NCBI GenBank assembly: GCA_020436025.1 | Contig: JAGQYP010000001.1 | Coordinates: 1 to 64,000 of the forward strand | Direction: 5' to 3' | Source: Crocinitomicaceae bacterium | GTDB taxonomy: Bacteria; Bacteroidota; Bacteroidia; Flavobacteriales_D; Crocinitomicaceae | DNA length: 64,000 nt | In this document: one piece after another, positions 53,279 through 62,496 of the stretch | How the letters are laid out: each line of letters starts with the position of its first letter | Numbering within the stretch: the first letter of the stretch is position 1 | Made by a program: the position numbers and the translations under genes | The notes under the pieces: model-generated | What the model was told of the DNA's origin: nothing | The model's database searches: none | The model's input: only the letters and a program-made list of their open reading frames with translations

Positions 53279-56128
53279 TTGATTAGAAAAATTTTCATAA
53301 CATTATTCAATGTCGAGAGAAGCGAAGTTCGCATCGTATTCTGGCTGATTTTCCAATCTGTTTTTTTGGGGATTTTTGTTGGAACCTATGATGTTGCAGC
53401 GCACTCTCTTTTCTTGGATCAATTTGGCGACAAAGCCATTCCGCAAGCCTATGTATTCTCTGGATTTTTAGGAATCGCCACTACCTTTATTTATTCTCTG
53501 TTACAGAAATATTTGAAGTTTTCCGCTTTATCGGTTATCAACTTAACTTACATCACTATTGCTACAGGAACCATCCGGGTTTTATTTGAGGTTTCTACTA
53601 CAGAAATGGCGACCTACATGGCCTTCATCTTTTTCGGACCATTGAATATTTTGGCCATTTTAGGATTCTGGGGATTGGCCAACCGAATTTTTTCCTTAAG
53701 ACAAGGAAAAAGACTTTTTGGTATTATCGATTCGGGGTTGATTATCGGAGTAATTCTCTCCATGGCTTCAATTCCAATCTTGCCAGCACTTTTTGGTTAT
53801 ACTCCGGATGTAAAAGATTTGATCTCTGTTTCCAGTGCATTTGTATTGCTGGCTACTTTAATTCAGTTTAGGATCTTAAGGCTGAAAACGGTACGTGAAT
53901 CCAATCTTGCGCCTATCAAAGCTCAGAAATCGGCTAAAAAAGTAAGTTTGATTAAAAACAAATACCTTTTATTCATGTCGCTTTTCGTTGGTTTATCCAT
54001 GGTGGTAGCCTTCTTTATTCAATTTATATTCTTGGCGGTTACGGAAAAGCAATATGAGTCCAGTGCTGATTTGGCCATGTTCCTGGCTCAGTTTACCCTG
54101 GCCATGATGATTGTGACATTGATCGTAAAAACCTTTGTTTACAACAGATTGATTAAGACCTATGGTTTAAAGGTGACCCTTCTGATTTTACCTTTTCTAT
54201 TGATTTTAATTCTTTTAGGAATCAACATTTTATCTTATACCAGTGATGTGTCAACTGTAGAATCTTCAGGGTTCATGCTCTATTTCATTTTGGTGGCTCT
54301 AGGTAGATTATTCTCCAACGCATTGAAATCAGGTCTGGAAGTTCCTGCCTTTAAATTGTTGTATCACTCTCTTGATAAGGAAATTAAATACGATGCACAG
54401 GCTCGAATTGATGGGGTTGTGAATGAGATTTCAGCGGTTTGTTCTGGTTTGATCTTGACCGGATTGGCACTGATTTTTAAAGAATCAATTTATTTCGTTT
54501 ATGTGTTGGTTGGGATTCTTGGTTTGTGGATTGTAGTAACCTTCTATCTCTATAAACATTACCGAGACTCATTGGCTCAGACCGATCAACAAGTGAGCAC
54601 GAAAAAAGAAAGCATTGAAATTGAAGCATTGATAAAAGAGAAAAAAATTCAATTGACTCCATTCAAAAGACACATTTTAAGCGTCATCAATCCTTTCTTC
54701 ATATCTAATGAAACTGGTGTCTCAGAAAAGATAAAAAATGCCAACTTCTCTTATAATAATTTGAGTGATCGAATCAATTCCTACGACGATGAACAGATTG
54801 TAGAGGCTTTGGAATATATTGGTTATCATATTAAAAAAGACTTTACGCCATTGCTTTTGAATTTATTAAAATCTCCAAATGATGAAATTAAGTTCAAGGC
54901 CATTCAAGTAGCTGCGAAATATGATGATCCAACGATCAACTCAATTTTGGTAGAGAATGTTAAAAATCCAAAGTTCAAACAACTTTTGATGACTATTTTG
55001 GCCAAAAGAGAATCAAACATTCTTCCAATCATCAATTATCATTTCGATTCTTCTTCCTCTACTTATGAATATCAAAAAGACCTTATAGATCTAGTGGCTC
55101 AGATCAAAGGCAAAGAAGCGATAGAATTTTTGAGGAAAATGTACCATAGAAACAACCCAAGGCTTGTCGATCTGGCAATAGTGAGACTTTCTGAATTGGG
55201 GCATCAGGAAGTGGAACAGAAAGAAACTTTGGTTCGAATCGTAAAGGAAAGATTGGAAATTGCATCTTGGAATTTAGTAGTACAGCTTAATCTGAACATT
55301 CACGAGCACAAAGCATTGCATCACATTTTTGACAAACAAATTGCCAACGATCGAGTGGTCATTTTCAATATTTTAAGTCTGATCTACGAAAGATCCATGC
55401 TGAAAAAAGCCCAGGAGAATTTTGAATTAAACACTCTTGAAGGAACAGAAATGTCGCTGGAATTAATGGACATGATGCTGGAAGACTCCATCAAACCCTT
55501 AGTGACAGTATATTTTGAAGAATACGGAGCTAAAGAGAAGATCAACAGAATTGCCGATTATTTCCCTATTGAAAATATCAATGAAACCAACGTCATTGAC
55601 ATGATCAGCATTCGCGATATTCGGTTTTTAAATCACAACATTGTTGCTTTTGCCATCTTGAACCACTTTGGTAGCTTGACAAGAGTATCTTTATTAAAAG
55701 CCCATTTCTATAACCCTACATATTCCATAAGAGAGACGGTGCATTTTATTTTGATGAATTATTTCACGGAACACTACAACGAACTTCTCAAGAGAATGCG
55801 AGAAGATGAAAAGAAGAAATATTACATCAATTTACCAAACGACATTACTGAATTAGTCGCTTATAAATTTTCCAAATTGGTAGAAATGAACTCCTTGAAA
55901 GAATTAGACTTCGATCATTTTGGAGAATTATCTAGCCATGTCAACAACAAATATGTTGACCGTATTGAAGTCTATTTCGATTTTGAAAATGATCTTATAG
56001 TTCCCGCCGATAAAGCAACAAAGGAAACTGAGAAAACCAGTCTGTCCTTAGATCAAAAAAATCTTTTTGAACTTGCTGGAGATCAACAATTTTTGCGCTT
56101 TTTATTGAAGAGTGAGAGCTTAGCTTAA
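53279..56128 (+). CDS. NTT/MFS-like membrane carrier fused to HEAT-repeat domain
   Basis: A 949-aa protein. Residues about 15-425 hold some 10-12 transmembrane helices resembling the Npt1/Npt2 (ATP/ADP translocase) class of MFS carriers. Residues about 480-800 are alpha-helical repeats of HEAT type (DEQIVEALEYIGYHIKKDF, DEIKFKAIQVAAKYDD). The N-terminus starts from TTG 53279 (MIRKIFITLFNV); no in-frame ATG precedes residue 109. The HEAT part is predicted to be cytoplasmic and may bind a partner or sense load. The gene precedes the SpoIIE phosphatase gene by 53 nt. The carried substrate is unknown. Confidence 0.75.
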   Translation: MIRKIFITLFNVERSEVRIVFWLIFQSVFLGIFVGTYDVAAHSLFLDQFGDKAIPQAYVFSGFLGIATTFIYSLLQKYLKFSALSVINLTYITIATGTIRVLFEVSTTEMATYMAFIFFGPLNILAILGFWGLANRIFSLRQGKRLFGIIDSGLIIGVILSMASIPILPALFGYTPDVKDLISVSSAFVLLATLIQFRILRLKTVRESNLAPIKAQKSAKKVSLIKNKYLLFMSLFVGLSMVVAFFIQFIFLAVTEKQYESSADLAMFLAQFTLAMMIVTLIVKTFVYNRLIKTYGLKVTLLILPFLLILILLGINILSYTSDVSTVESSGFMLYFILVALGRLFSNALKSGLEVPAFKLLYHSLDKEIKYDAQARIDGVVNEISAVCSGLILTGLALIFKESIYFVYVLVGILGLWIVVTFYLYKHYRDSLAQTDQQVSTKKESIEIEALIKEKKIQLTPFKRHILSVINPFFISNETGVSEKIKNANFSYNNLSDRINSYDDEQIVEALEYIGYHIKKDFTPLLLNLLKSPNDEIKFKAIQVAAKYDDPTINSILVENVKNPKFKQLLMTILAKRESNILPIINYHFDSSSSTYEYQKDLIDLVAQIKGKEAIEFLRKMYHRNNPRLVDLAIVRLSELGHQEVEQKETLVRIVKERLEIASWNLVVQLNLNIHEHKALHHIFDKQIANDRVVIFNILSLIYERSMLKKAQENFELNTLEGTEMSLELMDMMLEDSIKPLVTVYFEEYGAKEKINRIADYFPIENINETNVIDMISIRDIRFLNHNIVAFAILNHFGSLTRVSLLKAHFYNPTYSIRETVHFILMNYFTEHYNELLKRMREDEKKKYYINLPNDITELVAYKFSKLVEMNSLKELDFDHFGELSSHVNNKYVDRIEVYFDFENDLIVPADKATKETEKTSLSLDQKNLFELAGDQQFLRFLLKSESLA

Positions 56129-56156
56129 AAAAGGCTGATTCCTACTAATATATTTT

Positions 56157-56164
56157 TATATTTG
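56157..56164 (+). promoter_or_regulatory. putative -7 element of the SpoIIE gene
   Basis: TATATTTG matches TAnnTTTG and ends 17 nt before the ATG at 56182. It would allow the phosphatase-TIR-STAND cluster to be transcribed independently of the carrier gene. Confidence 0.5.
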
Positions 56165-56181
56165 TACACTTAGAATGTACC

Positions 56182-58155
56182 ATGGGAACTAGTTATAAGC
56201 AAAAGACAACTACAATATTCAGGCAGCTGATCCTGAATATTATTCTTCCCGTTGTCGTGGCACTTATAACTCTAGCACTTATCAACTTCTGGGAAGTCTC
56301 CGATATCTATCAAGAACACACCGAACAATCCAACAAAGAATTAAGAGCCAATATTGAGACCGTTTTAACCTCTCAGGACAAGCAATTAAGACAAGTTGAA
56401 AGAGATGTGGATAATCAACTTGAAGTGCTTTCGGAATATTTGGTTGGAACCATCTTTAAAGAAACGGATAGCATCGAAATAGCTGATTTAGATTCTATTC
56501 GAGTGAAATTGGGAATGGATCCTGAAAAAGAAGATATTTACATCATTGATTCGAAAGGTGTTATCGTTAATACTACCTATGAAAAGGATAAGGATAAAAA
56601 TGTATACGATTTTGGTGCCGATTTCAAGGAATTCATCATTGGTACAAGACAGGATTTTGAATTTACCCCGGAAAGTTTCACCATTGAACAAAGTACACTG
56701 AAACTTAGAAAATACACCTATCAAGCAACAAAGGATCATAAGTATGTAATTCAATTAGGGGTATACAACGACAAAGCCAATCAGGTTCTAACGAATACCC
56801 GTGATCTTCTAAACAACTTCTACGAGAACAAATCTGGGCTTTATGGAGTTGATTTGTTTTTTGGGGAAGACAATCCATTTTCACTTAACAGAAAAGAAGA
56901 GTTCTTTGAAGACAAAGATTTGATTATCGGACTCTTTGGAGGAGGGAGTTCAAAAGTAGTTGAGAAATCCATCGATGGAAAATTCATGCGATTCGACTAC
57001 CTTCCTATTACCAGAGACAATTCGGAGTTGTACAAATATGCAGTCATTCGGATTATTTCAGATAATTCAGCCTATATCCATGCCAGAAGATGGTCTTTGA
57101 TCAAAAATGCTGTAGTTTTTGTCATAACCATCATGGTGGTGATCTTATTGATCTTCAGAAAAACAAAAGTGATTACCAATCCAATCAAAAAACTGGTTGA
57201 TCATGTTTCAAAAGTAACAGATGGTAATTTCTACGAAAGAGCTCAGGTTGAAGGAAATAATGAGATTACAAAGCTTTCAAAACAGTTCAACCTGATGGTG
57301 GAACGACTAGAAGATTACTACAAAACTTTGGAGCGAAAAGTAGAAGAAAGAACTGCGGAAATCGAAAAACAAAAAGAAGCGATCGTTGCTCAGAAAAAAG
57401 ACATCGAAGACAGTATTCGCTACGCGAAAAGAATTCAAACAGCCATTTTACCTCCAGCTGGTTATGTAAGGGATTTGTTTGACGACCATTTTATTTTCTA
57501 CATTCCAAAAGACATTGTGTCCGGAGATTTCTATTGGGCAAGTGACAATGAGAATTTCAATTATATTGCTGCGGTTGACTGTACGGGTCATGGAGTGCCT
57601 GGAGCTTTTATGTCTATTGTTGGAAACGACCAATTACACTATGCATTAAATGTCAAGAAATCGCAACATCCAAATGAGATTTTGAATGCTTTGAATGAAG
57701 GAGTAACTCAGACTTTAAGACAAGAGCAAACAGAATCCAGTGTGCGCGATGGAATGGATATTTCATTAATTGGAATCAATAAAAAAGATAAAAAACTAGA
57801 ATATGCCGGTGCAAATAACAATATGTACCTCATCAGAAATGGTGAACTAATTGAGCATCAAGCCGATCGAAATGCAATTGGTGGATTCTATGGAGAGGAT
57901 CTACATCAGTTTACAAACCATAGCATAGATATACAAACAGGAGATACTATTTATATTTTCTCTGATGGATTCCCAGATCAATTTGGAGGTCCGAAAGGGA
58001 AAAAATTCAAATACAAGAATTTCAAAAATTTACTTCTTTCCATTCAAGGTCTTTCAATGGAAGAACAAAAGAAGGAAATCAACAAAGTTTTAAAAGATTG
58101 GATCGGAAACTTGGAACAATTAGACGATATTCTCGTAATAGGAATACGAATCTAA
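56182..58155 (+). CDS. membrane sensor SpoIIE/PP2C-type serine phosphatase
   Basis: A 657-aa sensor phosphatase. A transmembrane helix near 16-40, an extracytoplasmic sensing domain (about 41-308), a second helix (309-328), a HAMP domain (329-382), a coiled-coil linker with KVEERTAEIEKQKE, and a SpoIIE/PP2C domain from 412 (RYAKRIQTAILPP). Metal-binding aspartates are visible in VSGDFYWA, AAVDCTGHGVPGAFMS, DGMDISL and FSDGFPDQFGG. It should dephosphorylate a Ser/Thr-phosphorylated partner in response to an envelope signal. It stands directly before the TIR-like and STAND genes on the same strand. No kinase is visible in the window. Confidence 0.88.
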   Translation: MGTSYKQKTTTIFRQLILNIILPVVVALITLALINFWEVSDIYQEHTEQSNKELRANIETVLTSQDKQLRQVERDVDNQLEVLSEYLVGTIFKETDSIEIADLDSIRVKLGMDPEKEDIYIIDSKGVIVNTTYEKDKDKNVYDFGADFKEFIIGTRQDFEFTPESFTIEQSTLKLRKYTYQATKDHKYVIQLGVYNDKANQVLTNTRDLLNNFYENKSGLYGVDLFFGEDNPFSLNRKEEFFEDKDLIIGLFGGGSSKVVEKSIDGKFMRFDYLPITRDNSELYKYAVIRIISDNSAYIHARRWSLIKNAVVFVITIMVVILLIFRKTKVITNPIKKLVDHVSKVTDGNFYERAQVEGNNEITKLSKQFNLMVERLEDYYKTLERKVEERTAEIEKQKEAIVAQKKDIEDSIRYAKRIQTAILPPAGYVRDLFDDHFIFYIPKDIVSGDFYWASDNENFNYIAAVDCTGHGVPGAFMSIVGNDQLHYALNVKKSQHPNEILNALNEGVTQTLRQEQTESSVRDGMDISLIGINKKDKKLEYAGANNNMYLIRNGELIEHQADRNAIGGFYGEDLHQFTNHSIDIQTGDTIYIFSDGFPDQFGGPKGKKFKYKNFKNLLLSIQGLSMEEQKKEINKVLKDWIGNLEQLDDILVIGIRI

Positions 58156-58168
58156 TGATTCTAATTTT

Positions 58169-58285
58169 TTGACTAAAAAAATATTCATATCGTCTATTGA
58201 TGGTGGCAGTGCTCTATCATCTGAAAATAAAGGCTTTGTGGAGGACCTCAGGTACTCTATGAGTTTGAAATTTTCAGGTGGGTAA
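58169..58285 (+). pseudogene. N-terminal part of the TIR-like gene, cut off by in-frame TAA
   Basis: In the same reading frame as the following gene, codons from TTG 58169 give MTKKIFISSIDG ... ENKGFVEDLRYSMSLKFSGG and then TAA at 58283, after which the frame continues open. The KIFIS strand followed by F-DL-S-L is the first strand and helix of a TIR domain. A single base change at 58283 (for example TAA from AAA or GAA) would account for it. Alternatively an ATG overlapping the SpoIIE stop (58155) would reach this frame with one extra T in the T-run at 58165-58170. Confidence 0.7.
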
Positions 58286-59425
58286 GTGACCGTATCCGAC
58301 TCAAAATCAGATGCGGATACGCTCATCACTATCATCCCAAATGGGAAGAAATCAGAAAAAATTCAACCAAATTCGAAAAATTTTTTCATCAGTTTTGATC
58401 CGGAACAAACACCAATTCGAAACCGCTATTTTTATGACCTTTCGATTAAGAATAAAGATACCGATCAAGAACAAATTGATAAAGCCTGGTGGAATACCAT
58501 TACAGATGTGCTTTTCCAATTGGATGATGGGCATGCGCAAAACAATGGAAAAACGGTATTTGTTGCAGAAACCTCTTTCGATCAAATAGAGAATCGAAGA
58601 ATCATTGTTAGAGAGTTAGAACAGAAAGGCTTCAGAATACTACCAGATCATTCACTGAGTACTTCTCCAGAAGCAGAAATACAGAAGGATTTGGAACAAT
58701 CTCATTTTTCAATTCACATTGTAGGTGAGCAAGAAGCAACAATAGAAATTGGTGAAGACAAAGATTTGGTGATGCTTCAAAATACTATGGCATCGGTTCA
58801 TGCTTCTAAAAACAAAGATTTTCAAAGATTCATTTATATTCCTTCGCATATTAGTCCGACAAAAAGCCAGCAGATTAAAATTGAAAAAATCAAAAGAAAA
58901 ACAGACAATCTAATCGGAGCGGAAATCATAGAGTGCGGTATCGAAAAATTTAAATCTGAACTGTTTCAGAAAATTGATAAGAAAGGGAAGCAGAATGAGG
59001 CCGTTGATATGCAAGGAAACTTGATTTACATCATCAATGGCGTCAATTTTAAAAACGAAACTAAAGCAATTAGAAAACAACTGGAAGATGCAAGTATTGA
59101 TTTAGTAGCCATCGATAGTTTCGATGATTCACTGGATTTCTTACATCAGCATAAGCGCAACCTATTGATGGCGAGCTCCGTACTCATTGTGAACTCGGAA
59201 GCGAACAATCACTGGATGTCTTCCATGCTTGACGATATATTAAAATCCTACGGTCTAGGTAAGCAAAGACCTTTTGACTTGGTAGGTGTGGTTTCAGCCG
59301 AAAAGCTACAATACTTTTCTCAGCTCGAACTCATTCATTTTATGGAAATTAATGATTCAACCTCACAACCCAAATTAGAAAATATTAAAACGTTTTTGAA
59401 GGCAGTAAAAGATGCCCGAAGCTAA
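58286..59425 (+). CDS. TIR-like domain protein of a STAND system (lacks its first segment)
   Basis: A 379-aa frame starting with GTG directly after the TAA at 58283. Residues 32-80 (NFFISFDPEQTP) and 89-150 (TVFVAETSFDQIENRR, RELEQKGFRILPD, LEQSHFSIHIVGE) follow the TIR-like module often seen before nSTAND-WD40 proteins. A second, similar alpha/beta unit begins near 248 (LIYIINGVNF) and includes the conserved NLLMASSVLIVN. TIR domains in bacteria cleave NAD or act as adaptors; I see no clear catalytic glutamate. Its end overlaps the STAND gene by 14 nt. Whether this shortened protein is made is unknown. Confidence 0.72.
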   Translation: MTVSDSKSDADTLITIIPNGKKSEKIQPNSKNFFISFDPEQTPIRNRYFYDLSIKNKDTDQEQIDKAWWNTITDVLFQLDDGHAQNNGKTVFVAETSFDQIENRRIIVRELEQKGFRILPDHSLSTSPEAEIQKDLEQSHFSIHIVGEQEATIEIGEDKDLVMLQNTMASVHASKNKDFQRFIYIPSHISPTKSQQIKIEKIKRKTDNLIGAEIIECGIEKFKSELFQKIDKKGKQNEAVDMQGNLIYIINGVNFKNETKAIRKQLEDASIDLVAIDSFDDSLDFLHQHKRNLLMASSVLIVNSEANNHWMSSMLDDILKSYGLGKQRPFDLVGVVSAEKLQYFSQLELIHFMEINDSTSQPKLENIKTFLKAVKDARS

Positions 59426-60176
59426 AGAACATATCAGAACCAATAAACCAGAGAGAAGAATGATCAATCCTTTTCCTGGGCTCCGTCCGTTTACTACGGA
59501 CGAGAGTCATTTGTTTTTCGGTAGAGAAGGACAAAGTGAAGAGGTATTGGAAAAACTGGCGGACAATAAGTTCGTGGCGGTTCTGGGTGCTTCTGGTTCA
59601 GGTAAGTCTTCTTTAATGTTCTGTGGAATTATTCCGATTCTTCACGGTGGATTTATTGCTCAAGCAGGAACAGACTGGGAAATCGTAAAAACTCGACCAG
59701 GAAATAACCCGGTTTGGAATTTGGCTTTGAACATGGCTTCGGTCTATGCTCCGGAAGAAGAGCAAGAAAGAACAGCAAAATTGATTTACTCCATTTTGAA
59801 AAGATCGAGTAATGGGTTAAGTGAAGTTTACAAGATCTTTGGCCGGACTAAAAATATTCTGATTCTTTTAGATCAGTTTGAAGAATTATTTCGATTCAAC
59901 AAAACAAGTGATTACAATGCCAACGAAACATTGGCTTATATTAAGTTGATCCTAAATGCAGTGAAACAAGATGATTTTCCACTGTATTTTGTGATGACCA
60001 TGCGTTCCGATTTTATTGGAGATTGTTCCCAATACCAAGAACTTACAGGTTTGATCAACAATTCCCATTACCTGAATGCAAATGACCAGAGAGGATTTAG
60101 CTCAGGCCATCCAAGGTCCGATTGCAGTGGCAGGTGGGAATATATCCAAAAGACTTTTACATCGATTGCTGAATGA
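59412..60176 (+). CDS. nSTAND1 ATPase, N-terminal fragment (frameshifted)
   Basis: A 254-aa frame with the nSTAND1 start: NPFPGLRPFTTDESHLFFGRE (residues 19-39), Walker A GASGSGKSS (59-67), Walker B ILILLDQFEELF (149-160) and sensor-like MRSDFIGDC (197-205). Family similarity ends at HYL (219-221); the remaining 33 residues are out of frame. The proper continuation is in the frame one base later, from 60076. A lost CC after AAT 60075-60077 would restore the usual YL-x-P-QMTRE sequence. So this is either half of a broken gene or a sequencing error. It overlaps the TIR-like gene by 14 nt. Confidence 0.85.
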   Translation: MPEAKEHIRTNKPERRMINPFPGLRPFTTDESHLFFGREGQSEEVLEKLADNKFVAVLGASGSGKSSLMFCGIIPILHGGFIAQAGTDWEIVKTRPGNNPVWNLALNMASVYAPEEEQERTAKLIYSILKRSSNGLSEVYKIFGRTKNILILLDQFEELFRFNKTSDYNANETLAYIKLILNAVKQDDFPLYFVMTMRSDFIGDCSQYQELTGLINNSHYLNANDQRGFSSGHPRSDCSGRWEYIQKTFTSIAE

Positions 60177-62496
60177 AGTTGGTGAGAAAAATGATCAACT
60201 TCCGATTTTGCAGCACTCCTTAATGCGTTCGTGGGATTATTGGGAAAATCACCATTCCACTAAAGAACCCATAGATGTAGCGCATTATGAAGCGATAGGA
60301 ACCATGGAATCTGCTTTGTCAATCCATGCCAATGAAGCTTTCGATGAATTGAATAATGAAGACAAAATTCTGTGTGAAAAGCTGTTTAAATCTCTAACCG
60401 AAAAAGGAGATGACAACAGGGGAATTCGTAGACCTTCTTCCTTAGGTGAAGTAGGCGGAATTTTGGATTGCAATGTGAAGAAAATTGTGGAGATTTCACA
60501 TATTTTCCAAACGAACGGTAGAACTTTCCTCAACTTTTCAGATAATAATAAAAACAAGGAAACCATACTCGATATTTCCCATGAATCTTTAATGAGAATC
60601 TGGGATAAATTGATCCTATGGGTAGAAGAAGAAACCAATTCGGTTGAAGTTTATCTCAAACTTTGTGATTCTTCTTTGCTCTATCAAAAAGGTGAAATTG
60701 GATTAATGAAACCACCTGATTTGCAGTTGGCAATCAACTGGAGGGATCAGAATAATCCAACAAAATCTTGGGCAGTAAGAAACAATCCTGCTTTTGAAAG
60801 AGCGATGGTTTACCTCAACTCTTCTGAAGAAGAATACCTGGAAGAAGAGAAAAATAAAGTTCGTTTACAAAAGAAAACACTTCGAAGAACTCGACTTTTT
60901 GCTTTAGTGGTAGGTCTGGCGGCACTATTTGCCATGGGTATGATGATCTGGTCATTTACCTTAAAAGTAGAAGCGGATAAGCAAAGAATAGCTGCCAAAG
61001 AAAACGAAGAGCAAGCAAAAATTGAAGCTCAAAAAGCAAAGGAAGCCCTTCAATTGGCTGAAGAGCAAAAGCAAATTGCCGAGCAAAAAACGATGGAAGC
61101 CGAAAAATCAGCTGAAATTGCGGAACAAGAAAGATTAAAAGCAGAAGATGCTGCAAGAGAAGCCGAAAGACAAGCCGGAATTGCAAGATCTAACTTGACC
61201 AGGGCCATTGAACAGGAAAGATTGGCCATAGCCAACGCGAAAAAAGCAGATGAAAATGCCAAAGAAGCTTTACTTCAAAAGGAAAATGCGGATAAATCTG
61301 CGGATCGAGCAGATCGATTGAGAATGCTCTCTATTGCACAATCCATGGCGGTAAAAGCACAACAGCCAAACAAGGATACGGATCAAAAAGGATTATTGGC
61401 CTATCAAGCCTATCAATATGTTGAAGAATATGAAGGTGAAGAGCACCATGGGGATGTTTATGCCGGATTGTATTCTACACTATCTCAGGTAAACAAAAAA
61501 GGCTACAATCACCTACAAGCTCACAGAGGAGGTATTCGTGATTTGATCTTGGACTCGAAGAATGATCAATTGATTACATTGGGATCGGATCGAGACATGA
61601 AAAAGTGGGACAAAGACATGAACGTGACCAGCAGTAGCAAATTTATTTTTACCGATGGATCAGAAAACACGTTAATTACTCCGACAGAAATTTTAGAAGT
61701 GAAAGGACATTTAATTGCCTCTGGAGAAAATGGAAAAATTGTTGTCATTGGTCCTGACGGCGAATCGAGAAGTTTAAGAAAAAATGCCAACCGGATTTGG
61801 GATATGGTTGCCTACAACGATGCCTTATTCGTAACGCATGCGAATTCAACTTTGGAAATGTGGAACTACAAAACCGGTGAACACATCAAGACATTGGAAT
61901 TGTTAACTGAATTAAAAACCATCGACTATTCTCCTGCTAAGAATATGGTTGTTGGGGGGTCTGCAGTTGGAGAAATAATGAGTGTAGATGTTGGAAATGA
62001 ATTCAGACAAAACAGTATTGGATATACAGGAACGGGAATCACAAAAATTCTGTTTACATCTGATGGAAAATATTTGGTAACAGGAGATATGGAAGGTCAT
62101 ATCGGAGTATACGATTCTAAAAATGGAGAAAAAATAATTGATTTGATTGGTCACACTGCCAGAGTATCAGATTTGGAATTGAGTCCGAATGATGAATTCC
62201 TTGCAACTGCCAGTTTCGATGGTTCAGTAAGATTGTTCTCCTTGGAAAAACTTGATTTAGAGCCAATTGTGTTAAGAGATTTAGATGATTGGGTATGGTC
62301 TTTGGCTTTTTCTTCTGACGGAGAACAACTATATTGCGGCTCGGCTTCTGGGAAAATTGCAAAATATCCAACTCGAACCGAAACATTGGCAAAGGATCTG
62401 TGTACCATTTTGAAACGAAACATGACTCAGAAAGAATGGGAAAGATTCGTTGCAAAAGACATTCCTTACCGCAAAACATGTGAAACAATAGAATAG
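60076..62496 (+). CDS. nSTAND1 C-terminal fragment: winged helix, TM, coiled coil, WD40
   Basis: An 806-aa frame continuing the STAND protein. QMTREDLAQAIQGPIAVAGG (2-21) and the winged-helix motif DISHESLMRIW (166-176) complete the ATPase. A transmembrane helix follows (274-296), then a long Ala/Glu/Lys/Gln coiled coil (about 297-425), then a WD40 propeller of about six or seven blades (480-770; e.g. IWDMVAYND, LELSPNDEFLATASFDGSV, LAFSSDGEQLYCGSASGKI) and the family C-terminus MTQKEWERFVAKDIPYRKTC. STAND proteins oligomerise on ligand binding to the propeller. The membrane helix would put the WD40 sensor and coiled coil on the periplasmic side. Confidence 0.85.
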   Translation: MQMTREDLAQAIQGPIAVAGGNISKRLLHRLLNEVGEKNDQLPILQHSLMRSWDYWENHHSTKEPIDVAHYEAIGTMESALSIHANEAFDELNNEDKILCEKLFKSLTEKGDDNRGIRRPSSLGEVGGILDCNVKKIVEISHIFQTNGRTFLNFSDNNKNKETILDISHESLMRIWDKLILWVEEETNSVEVYLKLCDSSLLYQKGEIGLMKPPDLQLAINWRDQNNPTKSWAVRNNPAFERAMVYLNSSEEEYLEEEKNKVRLQKKTLRRTRLFALVVGLAALFAMGMMIWSFTLKVEADKQRIAAKENEEQAKIEAQKAKEALQLAEEQKQIAEQKTMEAEKSAEIAEQERLKAEDAAREAERQAGIARSNLTRAIEQERLAIANAKKADENAKEALLQKENADKSADRADRLRMLSIAQSMAVKAQQPNKDTDQKGLLAYQAYQYVEEYEGEEHHGDVYAGLYSTLSQVNKKGYNHLQAHRGGIRDLILDSKNDQLITLGSDRDMKKWDKDMNVTSSSKFIFTDGSENTLITPTEILEVKGHLIASGENGKIVVIGPDGESRSLRKNANRIWDMVAYNDALFVTHANSTLEMWNYKTGEHIKTLELLTELKTIDYSPAKNMVVGGSAVGEIMSVDVGNEFRQNSIGYTGTGITKILFTSDGKYLVTGDMEGHIGVYDSKNGEKIIDLIGHTARVSDLELSPNDEFLATASFDGSVRLFSLEKLDLEPIVLRDLDDWVWSLAFSSDGEQLYCGSASGKIAKYPTRTETLAKDLCTILKRNMTQKEWERFVAKDIPYRKTCETIE

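Noticed and set aside
60070..60080. Programmed +1 frameshift in the STAND gene
   Set aside because: There is no RF2-like CUU-UGA site, slippery run or obvious downstream stimulator, and a 2-nt loss gives a better family match than ribosomal slippage.
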